The notes under the pieces are model-generated. The model was given only the letters and a program-made list of their open reading frames with translations, was not told where the DNA came from and searched no databases. The position numbers were made by a program, and so were the translations under genes. Shown here piece by piece: positions 56,641 to 64,000 of a DNA stretch of 64,000 nt (its first letter is position 1; every line of letters starts with the position of its first letter). The DNA is from Mauremys mutica (Eukaryota; Chordata; Testudines; Geoemydidae): the NCBI RefSeq assembly GCF_020497125.1, contig NC_059093.1:22317301-22381300 (forward strand), in the 5' to 3' direction.

Positions 56641-56879
56641 CCCTTGGAAAAGTGTAACCCCCTTTGAATGGTGGCATTTTCCAGTGTACTAGCCCCTGAG
56701 TACTTAGGCAGATTTGTATGTACCTGCTCCAGTGATTAAAGGAACAGCAGAGAGGTCTGGAAGAACTGAAGCAACCCACTGAGGAGCCAGCGGGACAATG
56801 GAAACGGGGACGCAGGGAGAGGCCCAGGCCCCACAACTCTTCCATGGATTTCACTTGAGGCACTTCCCTTTGCTCCTTT
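56641..56879. other. No gene seen
   Basis: Short stretch between the pseudogene and the hAT element. No assignment. Confidence 0.4.
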
Positions 56880-57610
56880 AGTGAGACGCAGCTCCGGCCC
56901 GCCCGGGCACTAGGCTGTAGAACTAGGAGCTGGCTGGAGAAGAATGGAGCTCAAGGGGGGGTCCCCCACCCCCCGCAATGCTACAGCCTGACTCCAGAGT
57001 CACTAGCGATGAAGCAGAGGGCTGAGCTCCTTGGGGCAGAAAACCCTCTCCCGGGCCAGGGATCACACTAAATTGATAAGATCTGCATTTTAATTTTATT
57101 TTAAATGAAGCTTAAATATTTTAAAAACCTTATTTACTTTAAACCCAATAATAGTTTATTTATATAATATAGACAGAGAGAGATTAGCCCCTGCTCAGCC
57201 AGCCCCAATCAGGGGAAATAGATTGGGGCTGGGGAGAAGCCTGGTGCCTGGCCGTTAGAACTGGCTGCACCTGCGGGCCTGAGGGTTCAAGGGCTCTAAA
57301 GGCTGGCTGGCAGCCAGAAGACGGGGGGAGATGGCCAGGAGAAGGTCAGTCTCTAGGCTGGGGGCAGACTCTGGGTGGAAGAGGAGACTGTAAGGCCTGC
57401 TCTGTATACAGCATATCATTGGTGGTGGGAGAACATGTGTAAATAAAGCCATGGGTGCTGCAGAAGAAGCAGCCTCTCTGTGCTTTATTGGGGAGGCAGT
57501 GGGCCCCAGGAAGAGGGGCAGGCAGAGGACCTGTTACAGTATTACTGGCAATGGAAACCTTAAATTACAGTGAACTTGGCACACCACTTCTGAAAGGTTG
57601 CCAACCCCTG
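56880..57610 (-). mobile_element. hAT element, minus orientation, split by LTR
   Basis: The right end is the inverted terminus ...TGAAAGGTTGCCAACCCCTG (57591-57610). The internal A/T-rich body at 57060-57172 (TTAAATATTTTAAAAACCTT ... AATAATAGTTTATTTATATA) and the GC-rich part down to about 56880 belong to the same element in minus sense. An LTR occupies 57173-57539. The left terminus is not recognisable. No transposase frame. Confidence 0.6.
57173..57539 (+). repeat. LTR inserted in hAT element
   Basis: About 367 bp with an AATAAAGCC signal at about 57442 and the end GGACCTGTTACA. It resembles the LTR start at 55386 (GATTAGCCCCTGCTC...). Its 5' edge is degraded. Confidence 0.6.
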
Positions 57611-58353
57611 GTCTAGAGTGACCATATGTTGTACTAAGATTCTATTGTTTTTTTTCCCAGTGAGTCAGTATAGCTTTTGCCAGTCCAGAGGTTGGCAGCC
57701 AATGTCTTACGTTTTCACAATGTTTTGTCCAACATAAAGTAAATACATGGTTAATAGGAGTTAAAAAGGCCAGGGACACTTCCTTGTGAAGAATCTGTGC
57801 AGCAGATCATGCTAGAGCTGTGAAAATGTCAGTGTTTGATGGAACTTTAGAAGCAGTGATTTATCATGTATTTCTGGCAGTGCCCAAAATGTGCTGCTAT
57901 TGCTAATGTCTTTCCAAACAAAAATAAGGCACAATAGGACTTCTGTAATATTTCCGTGCTACCTTAATCTGGATGAGATGATTCTGTGCTGACTTCATTT
58001 TGGTCACTTTGTGCTTTACCTATGAGTAAAATTAGGGTTATATTTCCCACTACTTGGAAACCCAGCTTATTAAACTGGATAATGCCATTGATCTATTTAC
58101 AGTATAAGGTTGATAGAGAGTTGTGACTAACATTAAGACTAATGCCCACTATACATTTAAAAGTGCCTTTGTAAAAATGACATGGGTTTCCAACTCTACT
58201 GTGTCTCAGTCAGGGCAGAGCACTTTGAGGTGTCTTCACACTAGCTCAAGTTCACAGGTGCACGGCTATCCTATAGTAGTTATTTTAAATAATATTTCTG
58301 ATAATCTGACAAATTTAAACAGTTATTTCTTTAAAAAAACACCCTTATAAGTT
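57611..58353. other. No gene seen
   Basis: A/T-rich sequence. It may be the 5' non-coding part of the transposase relic that follows, but no terminus is recognisable. Confidence 0.4.
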
Positions 58354-58835
58354 ATGTCGTATCAAAAACAACTTTCTGGGTCACAAAAAAGAAAACAGAA
58401 AGATGAAATAGGATTAGTTGTACAAGCACAGAAGGGTTCTATACTTAAGTTTGTACGTCATGAAAACAACGAAGTTGATCAAGATCATCAAGTAACTGCC
58501 AAGGAATTTTTTTATGCAGACGAAGCTCAAGAAACGCAACACCACACAGAACAATCATTTGAAACAGATGCAGACACAAAACAAGAAATTACAACAGTTG
58601 AAACTGTACTAGCATGGGATACAGATGACACTGGCACATGGCCACAATCTTTAAACAACGAATTCTGTGCCATTATACCTGAGAAAGGCCCTGTGAGGAA
58701 AAAAAGGTCTTGAATATCCTAAAGACATTAGAAGTAGGAAATTCACAGAAAACAGTTACTACAAAGACTTTCTAATGGTAAAATTGTGAACAGACGGTGG
58801 CTTGTGTACTCTAAATGCAAGGATGCTGTATTTTG
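58354..58835 (+). pseudogene. hAT/ZMYM1-like (TTF-type) transposase N-terminus
   Basis: The frame starts MSYQKQLSGSQKRKQKDEIG and runs 119 codons to GPVRKKRS. It then continues in shifted frames with EYPKDIRSRKFTENSYY and LVYSKCKDAV. This order (basic SGSQKRK start, acidic linker, WPQSLNNEF region, I-x-E-K-G-P-V-R, F-P-K-D, W-L-V-Y-S) is that of vertebrate TTF-type zinc-finger proteins derived from hAT transposases. The zinc-finger cysteines and the DDE/hATC catalytic part are missing because a LINE fragment begins at about 58836. A stop after KKRS and frameshifts show decay. Confidence 0.6.
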
Positions 58836-59380
58836 AAGGGGTCAACAAACATGTGGACAAGGGGGATCCAGTGGACATAGTGTACTTAGATTTCCAGAAA
58901 GCCTTTGACAAGGTCCCTCACCAAAGGCTCTTACGTAAATTAAGCTGTCATGGGATAAGAGGGAAGGTCCTTTCATGGATTGAGAACTGGTTAAAAGACA
59001 GGGAACAAAGGGTAGGAATTAATGGTAAATTCTCAGAAGGGAGAGGGGTAACTAGTGGTGTTCCCCAAGGGTCAGTCCTAGGACCAATCCTATTCAACTT
59101 ATTCCTAAATGATCTGGAGAAAGGGGTAAACAGTGAGGTGGCAAAGTTTGTGGACGATACTAAACTGCTCAAGATAGTTAAGACCAAAGCAGACTGTGAA
59201 GAACTTCAAAGAGATCTCACAAAACTAAGTGATTGGGCAACAAAATGGCAAATGAAATTTAATGTGGATAAATGTAAAGTAATGCACATTGGAAAAAATA
59301 ACCCCAACTATCCATACAATATGCATAGGGGCTAATTTAGCTACAACAAATCAGGAAAAAGATCTTGGAGTCATCACCTG
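58836..59380 (+). mobile_element. CR1/L3-like LINE fragment
   Basis: The RT palm and thumb only: VYLDFQKAFDKVPHQRLLRK, GVPQGSVLGPILFNLFLNDL and KFVDDTKLL, where the usual F-A-D-D box reads F-V-D-D (second Asp pair kept). It then runs through KCKVMHIGKN to a stop at 59335-59337. Both ends are truncated; the 3' side is cut at the start of the next element. Confidence 0.8.
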
Positions 59381-59500
59381 CATCCCAGGTCCAGGATGCT
59401 GAACACCACCCTGCTGCTCCCAAGAAGGATGCCACCTGGATCCCTGCGAGGATCCAGGACCAGGATGCTGATGGCCGCCCTGTCGAGAAGGACGCTGCCG

Positions 59501-59700
59501 GAGGAGCCCCCCAGAGGACTGAGGACCAGGACGCTGAGTGCCACCCCGCCGGGAAGGACGCCACCGGAGGAGCCCCCCAGAGGACTGAGGACCAGGATGC
59601 TGAGTGCTGCCCTGCCGGGAAGGATGCCACCAGAGGAGCCCCCCAGACAGCCCGGGACCGGGACGCCGACCACTGCTCCGCTGTTCCAGAGAGGGATGCT
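59501..59700 (+). repeat. 66-bp (22-codon) tandem repeat in the LINE N-terminus
   Basis: GAGGAGCCCCCCAGAGGACT starts units at 59501 and 59567, and a third at 59633 begins GAGGAGCCCCCCAGA, exactly 66 bp apart. In the plus frame they encode GGAPQRTEDQDAECHPAGKD-like units, acidic and hydrophilic. A diverged earlier copy lies at 59440-59500. Confidence 0.9.
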
Positions 59701-59781
59701 CCGGAAGGAACCACCACCTCAACCCCACACTCTGAAACTCCTTACCACCCGCCTGTCCGGAGGAGGGCTGCTTGAAGGGGA

Positions 59782-60321
59782 ATGGACTCCAGAGCCCTGG
59801 ATCTCAATGCCACACGCTGTCCTTCCGGGCAAAGAGACATCGTAGCCAGTGAGTCCAGCACACCCCCAGGAGCAACTTCACTTCCTCAAGATTCTCCACC
59901 AGACCCAGAGAAATCACCTGGTGAGTCTGCAGGCACAACAGGGGTCCACCCCACGGAGGATGAGGCAGGGGACGACGACCACATCTACCTCCAGTACCCG
60001 CTCCCTACAAGTCTCCTCCTCTGCCCCTTCTGCCTCCCCGTCCATGGATTCCAGACCCTCAGGGCCCTCAGCAAGCACGTTCGCAGGACCTACAACAAAC
60101 GGATTGCTTTCTGGTGTAGCCGCTGCAATGCCCCCTTCGAGACCCAAAAGAAATGCAAGTCCCATCATGCCACATGCATGGGACCCCTCACGATCACGAA
60201 GGTGAAACCTGCTGACGTCCTGCGGGCTCCAACCCCGACCCCCACCGATGGTCCAGCTTCAGCACCCCAACCAGCATCCCCACTGTCACGGCAGGTAACG
60301 GGGGGACCAACCGCTAATTGA
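59782..60321 (+). pseudogene. RLE LINE: zinc-finger region
   Basis: The open frame holds a first finger, LCPFCLPVHGFQTLRALSKH (the second zinc-binding His is replaced: R-R-T-Y), and a second, FWCSRCNAPFETQKKCKSHH followed by ATC, a C2HC finger. In this LINE class such fingers recognise the target site in the genome. An acidic stretch precedes them and a Pro/Thr-rich linker follows. The frame stops at 60319-60321. Confidence 0.75.
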
Positions 60322-61039
60322 GGAAAGCGCAACCCCCGCCTCAAGGACTGACGATGCCACCAAAAGGACCAGCCCCATCTCCAGAATCCCCATGCTGGAC
60401 CCTGCTGTGAGGGGAATCACTGCCACCTCCCAGGTCAAACACCTCACCAGATGCCTCAGCGAGCTCATAAAAAACATCGGGCGCAACACGGCCATGAGAC
60501 AGGGCAGCGCTCCCCCACAGGTAATCTCATGTCGCCCTGCCATACGAGCAACTAACACTGCCCCCCAGGCCACACGGCGAGACCCAGCCGATGGAGGAGC
60601 CTCCCCCAGTCCCCAGTTCCCACAGCCGGACCTGCCCCCAGGAGACCCAACACCTCCTCCAAGATTACCCAACGAGCCTCCGACCGCCAAAACCCCCATG
60701 CCTCACCAAGGACCCCTCAGCCAGATACCGCCTGCAGACAGCCGCATACCACCTGCAGAAGAACTTGAACCATCCCCAGCGCTTCCAGACAGAACCGTGC
60801 CCCCACAAAGCCCAGCACCGGTGCTTCCAGAACTCCACTTTCTCCTGGAAGATCCAGCGCTGGCTCAGAGACACCGAGAGCGCCCCCCCCCCACATCAGG
60901 ACCCCCGCCTCAGGGCCCACCTGAACACCGCTCCCCAGGTCAAGGAACAAGGAGGCCAGAAACTGTCTCTGCAGCACCTGAACCCGTGGAGACACTGCAG
61001 CAGGAGGAATGACAGCCACGAGCGAGGGTCTCCACACCA

Positions 61040-62563
61040 TGGCAATCCACCTGGGTGGGAGAACTGGCAAAGGCCGAGGACTTTGAGACATTCAACAGCC
61101 TGATGGACAGACTGACTGCAGAACTCTCTGTGGAAATTACTGCCAGAAGGAAGGAACCCCAGGAGGCCTCACAGGCCATGCGCAGATTCCCCGCGCCAGG
61201 CCATAACAACACCGCCAGAGAAAGCAGGAGAGGGCATGTCGGCCGCCACTACGATCCAGCGGGTGCATCCCCTATACAGAAACTATACAGGATGAACCGG
61301 CCGAAAGCCATGAGAGAGATCCTCAACGGGACTTCCTCATACTATGCCATCCAGCCTGAAAGACTCCACTCCTACTTCAAGGACATGTTTGATAATGAGG
61401 CCCAGACCGACTTGCGACACCCAGAGTGCCTTCTCCTGCTACCCCGGATCGACCTCACGGAAGATCTGGAGCGAGATTTTTTCCCCCCAAGGGGTGCAGG
61501 CAAGGCTGATAAAGGACCAAAAACACCGCCCCTAGAAAAGATGGTATCCGCTACCACCCACTGAGGAAGCAAGACCCCAGCAGCTTGGTGTTTGCTGCCA
61601 TCTTCACCAAATGCAAGCAGTTCCATCGCGTTCCTTGCTCCTGGAAAAAGTCCATGACCGTCCTCATTCACAAAAAAGGGGAACGAAACGACTCCAGCAC
61701 CTGGAGGCCCATCTCCCTCTGCTCCACTATCTACAAGCTATACACCAGGTGCCTCGCCGCAAGGATCACGGAGTGGTCAGTTTGAGGGGGTGCTGTCAGC
61801 TCAGTCCAGAAGGGTTTTGTGTCCTCCGAGGGATGCCACGAGGATAACTTCCTCCTTCAGATGGCCATCCAGGAGGCCAGGAGGTCCAAGAGGCAGTGCG
61901 TAGTAGCGTGGCTTGACCTGACCAACGACTTTGGGTCCATACCCACCACCACATCTTTGCGATCCTGGGAGAGTTCGGGATGCTGGCTACCTTCATCCAG
62001 ATCCTCCGGGACCTCTGCAAGGACTGCACCACCACTATCCATGCCACGGACGGAGAGATGGATGCCATCCCCATCCGCCGCAGCGTGAAACAAGGATGCC
62101 CTCTCAGCCTCATCATTTTCAACCTGGCCATGGAACCGCTCATCTGAGCCATCTCCAGCGGCCCGACCGGTTCGACCTGCATGGCAAGAAAATCAGCATT
62201 CTGGCCTACACGAACGATCTGGCCCTGGTCGCCGACAGTTCGGAAAGCCTCCAGCAAATGCTCAACATCACCAGCCAAGCCGCCGAGTGGATGGGCCTGC
62301 GTTTCAACCCCAAAAAGTGCACCTCCCTCCACATCGACAGTGGCACCAGGGCGCTGGTCCGGCCGTCGTGGTTCCTTATCCAGGGCGAGTCCATGACCTC
62401 CCTCGAAGAGGGAGAGATATACCAACACCTCGGCACACTCACAGGAGTCCACATCCGGCAGACCCCTGAAGACACCATCGCGGAGATCCTGCGAGATGCA
62501 GCCCAAATCGACTCCTCCCTGCTCGCCCCTGGCAAAAGATCAACGCCCTCAACACCTTCCTGA
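61040..62563 (+). pseudogene. RLE LINE: reverse transcriptase region
   Basis: The pre-RT segment (61055-61564) contains FETFNSLMDRLTAELSVEIT and RQAAG-like R-H-Y-D-P words, with frame breaks. RT words in order: VPCSWKKSMTVLIHKKGERN, STWRPISLCSTIYKLYTRCL, SSEGCHEDNF, VVAWLDLTNDFGSIP, VKQGCPLSLIIFNLAMEPLI and LAYTNDLALVADSSESLQQM. The active site at 62207-62218 reads Y-T-N-D instead of Y-A-D-D, so one catalytic Asp is lost. Stops occur after EWSV (61783-61785) and MEPLI (62145-62147), and there are several frameshifts. Confidence 0.8.
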
Positions 62564-62592
62564 TTCCCCGCATCTCCTTTGTCCTCGGGGGA

Positions 62593-63885
62593 TTGGCCGT
62601 GGCCAAGGTGCCCCTGAACAAGGCCGACAGCACCATCAGACAGCTGGTGAAGAAATGGCTCCACCTTCCCCACAGGGAGTGCACGAACATCATCTACATT
62701 TCCCACAGGCAGGGTGGTGCCAACGTACCTCGGATGGGTGACCTGTGCAACGTGGCGGTGATGACCCATGCCTTCCACCTCCTGACGTGCCCGGACACAA
62801 CAGTGAGGAGCATCGCACAGGCGGCCGTACGGGGCACAGTCAGGAAATGCATCGACAGGGCCCCCTCCAAGCGGGACGTCGCCAGTTACCTCAGCGGCTC
62901 CCTGCAGGCTGAGTTCGGGAGAGAGGGGGGAGACCTGTCCTCTCCCTGGTCCCGTGCCGACAACGCCTCGAGAGGTCTAGGTAAGAGGATAGGCTGCTAC
63001 TGGAAGTGGTGCAAGGAAAGCCAGGAGCTGGGAATACTGGTGCCACGCGTAAAGACCCCAGGCCACACCATCATCACCCCGACCGCCAAAGCCATGCTAG
63101 AAAGGTCCCTGAAAGATGCCATCCGCTGCCAAGATGGCGAGAACCTCAAGCGGAAACCGGACCAGGGCAAGGTGTTCAAGGTGTCCAGCAAGTGGGACAC
63201 CAGTAACCACTTCCTCCCCAGGGGTGAACTTGGTAAAGCTGCCGACTGGCGGTTCACCCACAGGGGCCAACTCAACTGTGTTCCCCTCAACGGAGCCATC
63301 CGCCACGGCAACTGGGACAAGCGCTGCAGGAAGTGCGGCTACATGAATGAGACCCTGCCACACGTCCTCTGTGGATGCAAGCAGCATTCCGGAGCCTGGC
63401 GGCACCACCACAATGCCATCCAAAACTGGCTATTGAAATCCATCCCACCATCCCTGGGAAAGATCACCGTCGACTCCACCATCCCCGGGACAGACAGCCG
63501 ACTGTGACCCGACATCGTCGTGATGGACACAGAAAAGAAGAAGGTCCTCCTGGTAGACGTCATGGTGCCTTTCGAAAACCATTCACCGGCCTTCCACGAG
63601 GCCTGAGCACGGAAGGAGTCGAAGTACGCCCCACTGGCCGAGACCCTGAGAGCCCAGGGCTATGAAGTCCAGGTACACGCCCTGATCGTGGGAGCCTTGG
63701 GCTCATGGGACCCTCACAATGAGCCGGTTCTGAGAGCATGTGGGGTCAGTCGACACTACGCCCGGCTCATGAGACAGCTTATGGTGTCCGACACCATCAG
63801 GTGGTCCAGAGACATTTATACAAACACATCACCGGACACCACCAATACCACACTGAGTAATCGAGACAGCCGACCAGGGAAATAA
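62593..63885 (+). pseudogene. RLE LINE: C-terminal knuckle and endonuclease
   Basis: The frame 62593-63507 (about 304 codons) is open and includes VRGTVRKCIDRAPSKRDVAS, FTHRGQLNCVPLNGA and the CCHC knuckle CRKCGYMNETLPHVLCGC. A TGA at 63505-63507 stands immediately before PDIVVMDTEKKKVLLVDVMV, the restriction-like endonuclease motif (P-D ... D-V). A later TGA at 63604-63606 and further sequence (GALGSWDPHNEPVLRACGVS) bring the frame to its end at 63883-63885. Without readthrough no endonuclease would be made. Confidence 0.8.
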
Positions 63886-64000
63886 CCCACTTCCTTCCCT
63901 AACGGACCAAGGGACGCACCCCACCCATGTACCTATCTGCTCTACCGATACTGAATTGGATTCCTTATTCATTCCATGGGTGGCGTACCTGAGCCCATTT
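63886..64000 (+). other. Possible 3' UTR of the terminal LINE
   Basis: Sequence after the last stop, with no poly(A) or simple repeat before the window end, so the 3' end of the element may lie beyond. Confidence 0.4.

Larger units (their letters stand above)
59381..64000 (+). mobile_element. RLE-type LINE (R2/NeSL-like), nearly complete, inactive
   Basis: A single-ORF non-LTR retrotransposon of the class that uses a C-terminal restriction-like endonuclease. From left to right: a 22-residue tandem repeat region, two N-terminal zinc fingers (60022-60177), a long Pro-rich linker, an RT-type region (about 61560-62560), a C-terminal C-x2-C-x7-H-x4-C knuckle (63325-63378) and the P-D endonuclease motif (63508 onward). 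The frame is broken at about ten places by stops or shifts. The last frame ends at 63883-63885; downstream sequence to the window end may be its 3' UTR. Two N-terminal fingers of C2H2 and C2HC type suggest the NeSL/Utopia or R2 group; I cannot decide which. Confidence 0.8.

Noticed and set aside
59337..59728. Antisense frames of 99-126 codons over the LINE N-terminal repeat.
   Set aside because: They are shadows of the 66-bp repeat. The sense frame joins the zinc-finger region of the LINE.
60392..61103. Separate proline-rich genes between the LINE fingers and RT.
   Set aside because: The two overlapping frames are pieces of the LINE linker produced by frameshifts. No independent start or motif.
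63886..64000. snRNA or rRNA target sequence next to the RLE LINE.
   Set aside because: By eye I find no U2 snRNA or 28S rRNA wording at either flank. The 3' end may lie outside the window, so target choice stays open.

Overview
The window looks like repeat-rich intergenic or intronic chromosome DNA from a turtle, or a close reptile relative. I infer this from the repeat set: tRNA-derived SINEs with a CR1-type 3' tail (the tortoise Pol III/SINE type), many chicken-repeat-1 (CR1) LINEs, Penelope-like ends, a DIRS element, several hAT-type MITEs and reptile-style endogenous retroviruses. There are no bacterial operons, CRISPR arrays or ribosomal genes. Nearly all recognisable coding sequence belongs to decayed mobile elements.

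Layout. 1-5 kb: anonymous DNA with a few LTR-like and MITE-like repeats. 5.08-6.9 kb: terminal exon of a C2H2 zinc-finger gene with an array of near-identical fingers, split by a Penelope-type foldback insertion and broken by a frameshift. 9.6-11.6 kb: a decayed CR1. 16.7-17.8 kb: one LTR inserted inside another. 18.5-21.4 kb: the only candidate host gene start, with a GC-rich CCAAT-box promoter, a G-rich minisatellite and two exon-like minus-strand segments. 22.5-29.1 kb: a long minus-strand CR1 with ORF1 (SGNH esterase type), most of ORF2 and a tandem-repeat 5' region, itself hit by a hAT MITE and Penelope insertions. 29.1-37.3 kb: a composite of minus-strand endogenous retroviruses. 37.3-39.8 kb: another CR1. 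41.7-55.4 kb: a plus-strand endogenous retrovirus carrying a SINE, two hAT MITEs, a solo LTR and a 7.2-kb DIRS element, the last inside its RNase H region. 55.4-57.6 kb: an LTR-retrotransposon fragment, a UBE2E-type processed pseudogene and a hAT element. 58.35-59.4 kb: an eroded hAT-family transposase start and a CR1/L3-like fragment. 59.4-64 kb: a nearly full-length but inactivated LINE of the restriction-like-endonuclease type, with two N-terminal zinc fingers; it may run past the window end.

How the parts relate. The main story is the order of insertion. Target-site duplications show which element landed in which: a hAT MITE in the CR1 endonuclease, a hAT MITE in the retroviral RT, a 5-bp-TSD LTR in pol, and DIRS in RNase H. 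Every large element shows stops, frameshifts or lost catalytic residues. I see no intact autonomous element and no defence or toxin system. The most unusual items are the zinc-finger array, whose predicted contacts are almost uniformly GGG, the Penelope-derived hairpin insertions, the 51/68-bp quantised repeat upstream of CR1 ORF1, and the terminal LINE.
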